A stretch of 64,000 nucleotides of DNA from JAEVLT01 sp044598425 (GTDB taxonomy: Bacteria; Bacillota; Bacilli; Bacillales; Cytobacillaceae). How positions within the stretch are numbered: position 1 is the first letter of the stretch; each line of letters opens with the position of its first letter. This document shows, in pieces, positions 43,670-51,330 of this stretch. The notes beneath the pieces are model-generated. The model did no database searches and was not told the origin of the DNA. It saw only the letters and a list, made by a program, of their open reading frames with translations. The translations under genes were made by a program, and so were the position numbers. The DNA lies in NCBI GenBank assembly GCA_044598425.1, contig CP172536.1, forward strand, positions 2,480,001 to 2,544,000. Reading direction: 5' to 3'.

Positions 43670-44055
43670 ACTAGTATTTACCGGGTGATAGACACCTCTA
43701 TCAACCAGTTTTTTCCCTTTTACTGGTATTTACCGGGCGATAGACAATTCTATCAACCATTTTTTTCCCTTTTATTGGTACTTATCGGGCGATAGACACC
43801 TCTGTCAACCAGTTTTTTCCCTTTTACTGGTACTTACCGGGCGATAGACAGTTCTATCAACCAGTTTTTTCCCTTTTACTGGTACTTACCGGGTGATAGA
43901 CACCTCTATCAACCAGATATTTCCCTTTTACTGGTATTTACCGGGCGATAGACAGTTCTATCAACCAGTTTTTTCCCTTTTACTGGTATTTGCTTGGTGA
44001 CAGACACCTCTGTCAACCAGTTTTTTCCCTTTTATTGGTATCTTCTGAGCGATAA
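43670..44055. repeat. 52-bp tandem repeat array (7 full units plus partial), each a hairpin
   Basis: Units start at 43670, 43722, 43774, 43826, 43878, 43930 and 43982, an exact 52-base period without indels, and a decayed eighth at 44034. Each unit runs ACTGGT, about ten bases, GATAGA, a four-base loop, TCTATC, A, ACCAGT, TTTTTTCCCTTTT. The outer and inner segments are complementary. Loops alternate: CACC in units 1, 3, 5, 7 and CAAT or CAGT in 2, 4, 6. Unit 7 has GACAGA with TCTGTC, a paired change that keeps the stem. No coding frame spans the array. Confidence 0.92.
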
Positions 44056-44067
44056 GTTAACATATAA

Positions 44068-44103
44068 AAACCCACCAAGAATGTTTCATTCCGGCTGGGT
44101 TTG
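44068..44103 (-). terminator. Hairpin after a truncated ORF
   Basis: AAACCCAGCC and imperfect partner GGTGGGTTT with inner GAATG/CATTC; TTTTTAT follows on the minus strand. It directly follows the stop of the fragment at 44107-44214. Confidence 0.65.
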
Positions 44104-44106
44104 ATT

Positions 44107-44214
44107 TTATGATCCCATTTCTGTTTCTTCCTTTGTAATTCTCCAGTCATGGGTATAAATATTAAAGCTTTGGTTCCGAATAAACCCTACTGTCATGAGC
44201 CCAAGATTGTCGGC
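44107..44214 (-). pseudogene. C-terminal fragment of an unidentified gene cut by a MITE
   Basis: About 35 codons, ending FIRNQSFNIYTHDWRITKEE and TEMGS, then a stop and a terminator. The frame runs upstream into MITE sequence (44217-44354), so the rest of the gene is gone. The family is not recognised. Confidence 0.45.
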
Positions 44215-44216
44215 CA

Positions 44217-44354
44217 TCTCGCTTTGGCGCCTGCGGGGTCTCCCCTGTCCCGTACTCCCGCAGGACTTTGAATTAGCTTCATTGAAACAACACCGCACGA
44301 AGGAAATGCGAGCATTTTCGAGGAGTCTTCGTCGCCTTCCGCTCCAATCAACAG
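44217..44354. mobile_element. MITE-like element, left-truncated, with nested insertion
   Basis: Right arm with CTGCGGGGTCTCCCCTGTCC, CCCGCAGGA, the nested ~60-base piece (AATTAGCTTC, CGCACGAAGGAAATGCG, GCATTTTCGA), GGAGTCTTCGTCGCC and the terminal AATCAACAG at 44346-44354. The left arm is missing. Confidence 0.7.
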
Positions 44355-44379
44355 AGTTCTTTTACCTAGGCTAAATTTA

Positions 44380-44423
44380 AAAAGGTATAATTTCTCATTA
44401 GTAAGAGGATTATACCTTTTTTG
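44380..44423 (+). terminator. Terminator-like hairpin in front of the IS1182 relic
   Basis: AAAGGTATAAT paired with ATTATACCTTT and followed by TTTG. Origin unclear; it may be the remnant end of another element or gene. Confidence 0.55.
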
Positions 44424-44683
44424 CTGTATAATTATAGTAATGACGGTAATCAATTAGAAACACTGATTGAAAAAAGCATCAAAGCTGGGATGAAAGTTGA
44501 AACTGTAATTAGTGATGCAGCCTATTCTGAAAAAGGTAATATTGAATATACAAAAGAGAATGACATCAAATTAGTAGCTAAATTAAATCCAGTGGTTACA
44601 CAAGGGAATCGAAAAAAAGAAGATGAATTTGAATTTAATAAAGATGCGGGCATGTATGTTTGTAAGGCTGGACATATGGCTAT
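44424..44683 (+). pseudogene. IS1182-family transposase fragment
   Basis: An open frame encodes NDGNQLETLIEKSIKAGMKV, ETVISDAAYSEKGNIEYTK, KLVAKLNPVVTQ and a CKAGHMAIRKA segment typical of the DDE (DUF4096-like) transposases of IS1182. Both ends are missing: the frame starts abruptly after a hairpin and runs into hairpin repeat family A at about 44683. Without the first catalytic Asp region it cannot act. Confidence 0.75.
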
Positions 44684-44872
44684 AAGAAAAGCGCAAGCGC
44701 CCTTGCTCATCGACGTAAGGAGGTGGACTGAGCCGAGTGAGATAAAGGAGAGTCGAAAGACGGTAGTCTTTCGTTCTCGACAATCCGTAGACGAGGCGAG
44801 GGAAGCGACGTAGCCGATAGGGCGCTTGCGCTAGACAGTTATCGAAGTTCAGATATAAATTCTGATATTATT
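44683..44872. repeat. Hairpin repeat family A, full copy inside the IS1182 relic (copy 5)
   Basis: AAGAAAAGCGCAAGCGCCCT to AAATTCTGATATTATT, about 188 bases, very similar to 7309-7497. It interrupts the transposase frame. Confidence 0.88.
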
Positions 44873-45003
44873 AAGAAAAGCGCAAGCGCCCTTGGTCATC
44901 GACGTAGTCGATAGGGCACTCCTCGGAAAAGGCTATGCTTCCGAAGCTTATTCTTGTGGAGCTAGACTGTTATCGAAGTTAAGATATAAATTCTGATATT
45001 AGA
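44873..45003. repeat. Hairpin repeat family A, variant short copy (copy 6)
   Basis: Begins AAGAAAAGCGCAAGCGCCCT directly behind copy 5. It lacks the usual centre (ATCGAC-GTA-GTCGAT fused, as in the rpsT copy) but carries a different insert, TCCTCGGAAAAGGCTATGC and following bases, before the GAGCTAGACTGTTATCG tail. Confidence 0.85.
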
Positions 45004-45041
45004 ACAAAAAATAAACATCCCTCATCGTTAGAGGGATGTTT
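45004..45041 (-). terminator. Terminator of yrhC
   Basis: AAACATCCCTC and GAGGGATGTTT around seven bases; on the minus strand ATTTTTTG follows. It overlaps the yrhC stop codon. Confidence 0.88.
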
Positions 45042-45300
45042 ATTTTTTCACTAAATACTCTTGACCTTCTTCGAGCTCCATCAGTTTTTGGCGATATTGT
45101 TTTGAACGAATAAATAAGCCTATAGAGACCGCTAAAAAAGCTATAGAAGATAGTGTCATAATATTTAAATCTATTGTTGTTTTTGTATCTGCGGGAATAA
45201 TGACTCCCAAATAAAAAAATACACCGGCGGCTAACACAGTTACAGCAAATCGTTTATAATCCACCATTTTTTCATACAATTGCTTCGCTTGGTTTTTCAA
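45040..45300 (-). CDS. yrhC: YrhC family membrane protein
   Basis: About 86 residues with two membrane helices (FAVTVLAAGVFFYLGVII and IMTLSSIAFLAVSIGLFI) and a charged C-terminus EEGQEYLVKK. Resembles YrhC, which in B. subtilis ends the yrrT-mtnN-mccA-mccB-yrhC operon. TTG 45300 gives the family start (M)KNQAKQLYEKMVDYKRF; a GTG nine bases upstream is possible. Function unknown. Confidence 0.8.
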   Translation of the reverse strand: MKNQAKQLYEKMVDYKRFAVTVLAAGVFFYLGVIIPADTKTTIDLNIMTLSSIAFLAVSIGLFIRSKQYRQKLMELEEGQEYLVKK

Positions 45301-45399
45301 AAAGATCACCAGCCTTCTTAAAGTCTACTAACCTACTTTAACATATAATGGACTGTGAAGGATCTTGTAAATTATAGAAAAGCTGGCAAAAAACAACGT

Positions 45400-46095
45400 T
45401 TAACCTAGGGCCGCAACCATTTTCATAACAAGATCGGCTGAATGACGCGCCGCTTGATCCAAAAATTGGTCAAACGATACGTTTGACTCTTTTCCAGCAA
45501 TATCCGAAAGGGAGCGAATAATCACAAACGGAACATCAAATTGGTAAGCAACCTGAGCAATCGCCGCTGCTTCCATTTCAACCGCCTGAAGATCAGCAAA
45601 CTTTGTGCGGACAAACTCAACTTTGTCGGGATCATTCATGAAAGAGTCCCCTGTCGCTATCGCTCCTTTTACAATTTGAATATCACTGATTTCTTTTGCA
45701 GCACTTTCAGCGGTCGCCACAAGCTTCTCATCCGCTAAAAATGCAGGAGGAAGCTGTGGAACCTGGCCGTATTCATAGCCAAAGGCAGTAACATCGACAT
45801 CATGGTGTCGGACTTCCGAAGAAATAACAGCATCGCCCACATTCAGCTCAGGATTAAAGCCTCCGGCAGAGCCCGTGTTGATAATGCAATCCGGTTTATA
45901 TTTTTCTAATAAGATGGTCGTCGACATCGCCGCATTTACCTTTCCAATTCCGGATTTAAGTAAAATAACATCGGCACTATAAATTTTCCCAAAGGTAAAC
46001 TCACAACCTGCTACCGTTTCCACAGTTTTGTCTTTTATGTTTTCTCTTAATAAAGCCACTTCTTCTTCCATTGCTCCGATGATTGCAATTTTCAT
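45400..46095 (-). CDS. mtnN: 5'-methylthioadenosine/S-adenosylhomocysteine nucleosidase
   Basis: Cleaves MTA and SAH to adenine and the thioribose or homocysteine product, recycling sulfur and controlling SAM by-products. 231 residues from ATG 46095 (GAGGTTG upstream): IGAMEEEVALL, NTGSAGGF, EMEAAAIAQVAY and the catalytic SDIAG near residue 197. In B. subtilis mccA and mccB follow it; here only yrhC does. Confidence 0.96.
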   Translation of the reverse strand: MKIAIIGAMEEEVALLRENIKDKTVETVAGCEFTFGKIYSADVILLKSGIGKVNAAMSTTILLEKYKPDCIINTGSAGGFNPELNVGDAVISSEVRHHDVDVTAFGYEYGQVPQLPPAFLADEKLVATAESAAKEISDIQIVKGAIATGDSFMNDPDKVEFVRTKFADLQAVEMEAAAIAQVAYQFDVPFVIIRSLSDIAGKESNVSFDQFLDQAARHSADLVMKMVAALG

Positions 46096-46150
46096 ATTCA
46101 ACCTCTTTCTTCTATGTTAAAAAATTGGATTTTTCAGCTTTTTCTTCCGA

Positions 46151-46831
46151 TTAATGATCTTGACTGACTCCTGACAGCTTTTCAACCTTTGTTGGTTGCC
46201 AGCCTTGGCCATCCACCCATTGAATATATACCCGATAGTTTTGCTGTTTGTCTTTCGAAGAGACTGTACCAATTGAACCGTTTGCTGTGCTTTTATCTCT
46301 GCCTAAAAACCAGACGGTCATATTACTTTGATCAAGGCCGGTTGCATATGAAATAGCTTTAAGCATTTCCTGCCAGTCAGCCGAGCTTGAATCGTAAACA
46401 GCCGTATGCTCACCTGTCTGGGCAGTTCCTACAGGTTTCCAATCCGGGTTTTCAATCGTTTGTTCCACATTTGGCGAACTGCCCCCTTGGGTAACAACCG
46501 CTTTTGAATTGTCAGCCGCCGCAGGATCGGCGGCGGGATCCGCCGGGGTGCTTTTCTGAGTGTCACTCGTACCATTATCCTTCTTTGCCACGGCGGATTC
46601 GCTGTTTTTCTCTTTCTGATTCTTATTCTTCGCTTGCGCAGATTCGACCGCTGTTGTTTTTGGCTCGCTTTTTTTCGGAGCCGCCTTATTATTTCCTGAA
46701 GAAAAAATGGAATAGGCAACAAAAGCAATTAACAAGAGGACAATGACGATCAAACCATTCAGTATCCTATTCGTTTTCTTTCTTTTCGAACGGTATTGTG
46801 ACCGCGAATTGCTTTGAAAATCATTATTCAA
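46151..46831 (-). CDS. yrrS: YrrS family protein (DUF1510)
   Basis: 226 residues from TTG 46831 (GGAGGG upstream). Basic N-terminus (SKRKKTNR), one membrane helix (ILNGLIVIVLLLIAFVAY), a long Lys/Glu/Ser/Ala-rich linker, and a C-terminal DUF1510 domain (WQEMLKAISYATGLDQSNM). Located directly behind pbpI; in B. subtilis yrrS and pbpI are co-transcribed in sporulation. Function unknown. Confidence 0.88.
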   Translation of the reverse strand: MNNDFQSNSRSQYRSKRKKTNRILNGLIVIVLLLIAFVAYSIFSSGNNKAAPKKSEPKTTAVESAQAKNKNQKEKNSESAVAKKDNGTSDTQKSTPADPAADPAAADNSKAVVTQGGSSPNVEQTIENPDWKPVGTAQTGEHTAVYDSSSADWQEMLKAISYATGLDQSNMTVWFLGRDKSTANGSIGTVSSKDKQQNYRVYIQWVDGQGWQPTKVEKLSGVSQDH

Positions 46832-46929
46832 TTTACTTCCCTCCAAAAATAAGGATGTCAACATTCTACCATGAGTTGCGGAAAACTTGAAGCAGAACTC
46901 TATTCATTTCCCATAATAAGGAAATCAAA

Positions 46930-48687
46930 CTATTGACGATGGTCGAAATCATACAACATTTTTACCATATCAGCATATAGAGAATTTACGCCACCTTCCT
47001 GATCATACACATCTAAGTTTACCGCCACAAGTGCATATTTAGGATGATGGTAAGGAAAATAACCTGCAAACCATTTATTATGCAGCTGCTTGCCGTTTTG
47101 ATATTTGCCGGTCTCCGCAGTTCCGGATTTCCCAGCCACATCATAAGGTAAATATTGCAGCCACTTGCCAGTTCCCTGGGGATGAAGGACCACTGCACGC
47201 AGCAGTTTTTGCAGCTTCATCGCAGTATAAGGTGAAATTGAGGCATGGGGCAAATTTTCTTCTTTAAACTCGATCATCGTTGCGCCATTTTTATATTCAA
47301 TTTTGGATACCGCTCGAACCATTTTCGCTTGCCCGCCTCTTGCGATTTCCGCCATCATATTGGCTGCCGCTAATGGAGTGGACCTGACTTCCCGCTGCCC
47401 AATTCCCGTCATCGCCACATAGTTTGCGTCTAATTTCTCATTATGGGATGTAAAGACCCTGCCTTTTTCTTCATCACCAAGCTGTTTGAAATCATTTTCA
47501 TGAAACACGTCTCCCTGCCAGCCAACTGGGCCAGATAAAGACAATTTTGCCGCATAATCCTCAAGCACTTCCGGATTGCTTTTGGTCAGCTCTTGAGCAA
47601 GCTGTCCAAATGCATTGTTGCAGCTCCGCGCAAAGCTATCTGTAAAATTTAACTTGCCATAACGATAGATTAAATCCGGCTCCCCATTGATCTTTTTATT
47701 GCAATCGAAACGCCTCTCTGGTCCATCTAAATTCGCATCGATCGCAGCCGCAGCAACAACGGTTTTAAAAACCGAGCCCATGATTTGCTGCTTGACCATT
47801 AAATTTGACACTCCCAACCCTTTGTAAGGGTTTTTTTTATTCACTTTAGGTCGTGAAGCAAGTGCTAAAATGCTGTTCGTTTTGATATCGAGTAAAACGA
47901 TACCTCCTTTTTGAATATGATGCGTATCAAGCAGCGCTTCTGCTTTTGTTTGAATTTCTTTATCAAGAGTGGTGCGAAGATTAACTGGATAATAAGGATT
48001 AGCCGGAGCCACATAGCGGACATTTAAGCCGAATAGCGGCGCCCCATTTCCGTCAACATGATAAACGAGCTTTGCTTTTCCTTCAGGTAGAAGAAATTCG
48101 TCAAAGCTCTGTTCTAGACCAGATACACCGATTAACGTTTGCTTGGACAAAGCTTTTTTTGGATACCGTTTCTGAAGCTCTCTTTGATTTTCACCGGTAA
48201 CGCCGATCAATTGCTGCGCCAGAAGGTCAGAACGTTCCTGTTTCCTTTCTATCGCAAACACTCCCGGAATGTTTAAAGCGTTAATTTGGTTCATTTGTGA
48301 TTCTGTCAGCTCAATCGGTGCTGATTTCCCATAGATAAATGGTTTGTTCGCATTCTTTACTGCATCCTTAAGGAGTTCGCTTGACAGGCCAGAAACTTGA
48401 GCCACTTTTCCAGAATCCCAGTTGGTTTTTTTTAAAAAAGGGAATAGGACAAGAACAAAAGCTTTCTTTGAATTCAGAATGCTGCCATTTCGATCTAAAA
48501 AATTGCCCCTGCCGTTATCAAGAACAAATTCCTGTGACCGTTGCTTCACACTTTCCTCTAATAAGTTAATATGGTGTTTCGAAAAGGATTCTGCGGCAAA
48601 CAGTTGAATTTGCATTAATCGTATACCTAACAGCAAAAAAACGGCCATTGTGATGTACAGCCAGCCTCGTGCTCTTTTTCTCCACAT
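46930..48687 (-). CDS. pbpI: Penicillin-binding protein 4B-like transpeptidase
   Basis: Class B penicillin-binding protein, a peptidoglycan transpeptidase. 585 residues: N-terminal membrane anchor (WLYITMAVFLLLGIRLM), dimerisation domain, then catalytic motifs GSVFK (SxxK, near 307), SCNN (SxN, near 362) and KSG in AGKSGTAETG near 505. The start codon ATG 48687 lies just behind a hairpin that contains its GAGGTG ribosome site. Confidence 0.92.
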   Translation of the reverse strand: MWRKRARGWLYITMAVFLLLGIRLMQIQLFAAESFSKHHINLLEESVKQRSQEFVLDNGRGNFLDRNGSILNSKKAFVLVLFPFLKKTNWDSGKVAQVSGLSSELLKDAVKNANKPFIYGKSAPIELTESQMNQINALNIPGVFAIERKQERSDLLAQQLIGVTGENQRELQKRYPKKALSKQTLIGVSGLEQSFDEFLLPEGKAKLVYHVDGNGAPLFGLNVRYVAPANPYYPVNLRTTLDKEIQTKAEALLDTHHIQKGGIVLLDIKTNSILALASRPKVNKKNPYKGLGVSNLMVKQQIMGSVFKTVVAAAAIDANLDGPERRFDCNKKINGEPDLIYRYGKLNFTDSFARSCNNAFGQLAQELTKSNPEVLEDYAAKLSLSGPVGWQGDVFHENDFKQLGDEEKGRVFTSHNEKLDANYVAMTGIGQREVRSTPLAAANMMAEIARGGQAKMVRAVSKIEYKNGATMIEFKEENLPHASISPYTAMKLQKLLRAVVLHPQGTGKWLQYLPYDVAGKSGTAETGKYQNGKQLHNKWFAGYFPYHHPKYALVAVNLDVYDQEGGVNSLYADMVKMLYDFDHRQ

Positions 48688-48720
48688 AAAAACACCTCAT
48701 CAAAAGTTTTGACGAGGTGT
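48688..48720 (-). promoter_or_regulatory. Hairpin sequestering the pbpI ribosome site / greA terminator
   Basis: ACACCTCGTCAAAA pairs with TTTTGATGAGGTGT (one G-T pair) and is followed by TTTTT and the pbpI ATG. The 3' arm contains GAGGTG, the only Shine-Dalgarno for pbpI. It can thus end greA transcripts and hide the pbpI start on readthrough mRNA. Confidence 0.75.
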
Positions 48721-48763
48721 AGGGATTTCAAACAAGCAGGCAAATCCATTCCTGCATTTTTTC

Positions 48764-49240
48764 TTATTTTATCGAAATAATGCGAACGTTCATTTCCCCA
48801 CCTGGAGTTTGAACGGTCACTTCTTCTCCAACTTTTCTTCCAATCAAGCTTTTGGCGATAGGGGAATCATTAGAAATTTTCCCTTCAAAAGGATCTGCTT
48901 CCGCGCTTCCCACAATGGTGTAAGTCTCTTCTTCACCATCAGGCAGCTCGATAAATGTTACCGATCTTCCCAAAGTCACAGTGTCGCTTGTCATTTCGCC
49001 TTCCTCAATGATTTTCGCATTGCGAATCATATTTTCTAGCGTAGTGATACGACCCTCAACAAATGCTTGTTCTTCCTTTGCGGAATCATATTCGGAATTT
49101 TCGGATAAATCACCAAAGCTTCTGGCAGTTTTGATCCGTTCAACAACTTCTTTTCGCTTTACTGTTTTAAGATACTCAATTTCTTGTTCTAATTTTTCTT
49201 TACCCGCTTGTGTCATTGGAAATACTTTTTCTGTAGCCAA
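48764..49240 (-). CDS. greA: Transcription elongation factor GreA
   Basis: Rescues backtracked RNA polymerase by stimulating transcript cleavage. 158 residues: N-terminal coiled coil with the acidic tip (FGDLSENSEYDSAKEEQ near 47-63) and C-terminal FKBP-like domain ending GGEMNVRIISIK. TTG 49240 with GGAG upstream. Confidence 0.97.
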   Translation of the reverse strand: MATEKVFPMTQAGKEKLEQEIEYLKTVKRKEVVERIKTARSFGDLSENSEYDSAKEEQAFVEGRITTLENMIRNAKIIEEGEMTSDTVTLGRSVTFIELPDGEEETYTIVGSAEADPFEGKISNDSPIAKSLIGRKVGEEVTVQTPGGEMNVRIISIK

Positions 49241-49334
49241 AACCCTTCACTCCTTCTAGTCTTCACAATCCCCCATTAGAATTGTGTCATTAATATATGT
49301 AGTTTCAATGTCATTAAGACATGAATATATAGCA

Positions 49335-49359
49335 GCGCGTCCTTTTTGAAAGGGCGCGC
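49335..49359. repeat. Inverted repeat between udk and greA
   Basis: GCGCGTCCTTT and AAAGGGCGCGC with a three-base loop and one mismatch. No T-run; role open. Confidence 0.55.
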
Positions 49360-49402
49360 AACATTCGGTAAGACAATCTTATATTTTTTTACTGCTATTG
49401 TT

Positions 49403-50035
49403 TCATAAAAATGACTTTTGTTCAAGAATCGTTTGGATTTTCGTTACCATTAAATCAATCGCCACATGGTTATGGCCGCCCTCTGGAATGATAAGATCTG
49501 CATAGCGCTTTGTCGGTTCAATAAATTGATTATGCATCGGACGTACGACATGCACGTATTGTTCAATTACCGAATCAATCGTACGTCCGCGTTCTTTAAT
49601 ATCCCGCATCAACCTACGAATGATTCTTAAATCAGCATCTGTATCAACATACAATTTAATGTCCATTAAATTGCGCAAACGTTCATCTTCCAATACTAAA
49701 ATCCCTTCAAGGATGATAACCTCTTTTGGGTAGACTGGAATCACTTCATTCGAGCGTGTGTGCATCGAGTAGTCGTAGACAGGTTTATTGATGGGCTCAT
49801 ACCTTAATAGCTTTTCAATATGCTCAATTAGCAAGTCATTATCGAATGCAAGCGGATGATCATAATTTGTTTTTAATCTCTCTTCATATGGAAGATGACT
49901 TTGATCCTTATAGTAAAAATCCTGTTCAAGCATTAAAATCGAATGACCTCTAAAACGGTCGTAAATTGCCTTTGTAACACTTGTTTTCCCTGACCCGGAG
50001 CCACCGGTTACACCAATCACAACAGGTTTGCGCAT
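49403..50035 (-). CDS. udk: Uridine kinase
   Basis: Phosphorylates uridine and cytidine in pyrimidine salvage. 210 residues with P-loop GGSGSGKTS near residue 11, QDFYYKDQSHLPYEER, the DHPLAFD segment and IPEGGHNHVAI. ATG 50035 follows GGAGAA. Four bases behind trhP2. Confidence 0.97.
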   Translation of the reverse strand: MRKPVVIGVTGGSGSGKTSVTKAIYDRFRGHSILMLEQDFYYKDQSHLPYEERLKTNYDHPLAFDNDLLIEHIEKLLRYEPINKPVYDYSMHTRSNEVIPVYPKEVIILEGILVLEDERLRNLMDIKLYVDTDADLRIIRRLMRDIKERGRTIDSVIEQYVHVVRPMHNQFIEPTKRYADLIIPEGGHNHVAIDLMVTKIQTILEQKSFL

Positions 50036-50039
50036 CTAA

Positions 50040-51308
50040 TTAATTCTCCTTCCGCATCATGTTGTTTGGATAAACCGGCTTGTCCAACTTAAATTGGACA
50101 ATTTGCAGCGGATGACGGGCAGCATCCAGCTCATTCCCTTTCTCATCGTAAATTTTATCAATGACATGGGTAAAGTTCTCAATTTCAGGACCGAAGAACT
50201 CTACTTCATCCCCTGGTTTAAAATGATTTCTTTGCTGCAAGGTCACCATTTGTTTTTCCTCATTATAATTTAACACAAGACCAACAAATTCGAAACTGGT
50301 CTTTTTGCTATGATTTCCAAACATTTGCTCTTTATACCCCGGCACTCCTTCAAAAAAGGCAGGTGCCGTCTCACGGTTCGCACATTTATCAAGTTCTTGC
50401 AGCCATTCTTGTTTAATGACAAAATTGTCCGGGTCGGCGCAATAGGCATCAATGACTTTTCGATAAACACTAACAACTGTTGCGATATAGTGGATCGATT
50501 TCATCCGTCCTTCAATTTTCAAACTATCAATTCCAAGTTCAATCATCTTCGGGATCGACTGAATGAGGTTAAGGTCTTTCGGGCTCATTGCAAACGGTGC
50601 ATCGCCCTCTGCAAACAGGGCTGTTTCCATATTGCCTTCCAACTGGTACAAATCATAGTCCCAGCGGCATGATTGACAGCATCCGCCCCGATTTGAGTCT
50701 CTGGCTGTCATATGGTTGCTCAAGGTACAGCGCCCTGAATAAGCAATACACATTGCCCCATGGATAAACGATTCAATTTCAATATCAACTTTTTCCTTCA
50801 TCTCGCGAATTTCTTCCGCACTCGTTTCGCGGGCAAGAACAACACGCTGCAGCCCCTCTTCCTTCCAAAACTGCACGGCTTTCCAGTTGGTCAACGACTG
50901 CTGGGTGCTGAGATGAATTTCGATTTCAGGTGCTATACGGCGGCATGTTTCAATAATCAACGGGTCCGCAACAATAATGCCTGCAACTCCGGCCTCTTTT
51001 AAACCAAGCAAATATTCTTCTAACCCGTCTATATTTTCATTATGTGCAAAAATATTCGTCGTAACATAGATTTTTGCTCCGTATTTTCTTGCAAACTCTA
51101 CTCCTTCTTTCATTTCTTCAAAAGTAAAGTTATCAGCATTTGATCGGAGCCCATATTCTTGTCCGCCGATAAAAACGGCGTCTGCTCCATAGTGAACTGC
51201 AATTTTTAATTTTTCAAGATTTCCGGCTGGAGCAAGAAGTTCCGGCTTTTTCACAATCACTCGTTTTCCATTGACAATTTCGGAAATCTTATCCTTCACT
51301 GCACTCAC
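50040..51308 (-). CDS. trhP2: tRNA hydroxylation protein TrhP2 (U32 peptidase-like)
   Basis: U32-family protein needed for 5-hydroxyuridine at tRNA position 34 in B. subtilis (YrrO). 422 residues from GTG 51308 (GGAGG nine bases upstream). PELLAPAGNLEKLK and a four-Cys cluster in CIAYSGRC ... GGCCQSCRW, expected to bind an iron-sulfur cluster. Lies with trhP1 and trmR, which act in the same pathway. Confidence 0.92.
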   Translation of the reverse strand: MSAVKDKISEIVNGKRVIVKKPELLAPAGNLEKLKIAVHYGADAVFIGGQEYGLRSNADNFTFEEMKEGVEFARKYGAKIYVTTNIFAHNENIDGLEEYLLGLKEAGVAGIIVADPLIIETCRRIAPEIEIHLSTQQSLTNWKAVQFWKEEGLQRVVLARETSAEEIREMKEKVDIEIESFIHGAMCIAYSGRCTLSNHMTARDSNRGGCCQSCRWDYDLYQLEGNMETALFAEGDAPFAMSPKDLNLIQSIPKMIELGIDSLKIEGRMKSIHYIATVVSVYRKVIDAYCADPDNFVIKQEWLQELDKCANRETAPAFFEGVPGYKEQMFGNHSKKTSFEFVGLVLNYNEEKQMVTLQQRNHFKPGDEVEFFGPEIENFTHVIDKIYDEKGNELDAARHPLQIVQFKLDKPVYPNNMMRKEN

Positions 51309-51330
51309 GGTCAACTACCTCCTTTAATTT

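Noticed and set aside
43670..44055. CRISPR array
   Set aside because: The whole 52-base unit is repeated and no unique spacers exist; no cas genes are present.
44421..44813. A 130-codon gene reaching past 44683
   Set aside because: The part beyond 44683 is translated repeat A and is not part of a transposase.
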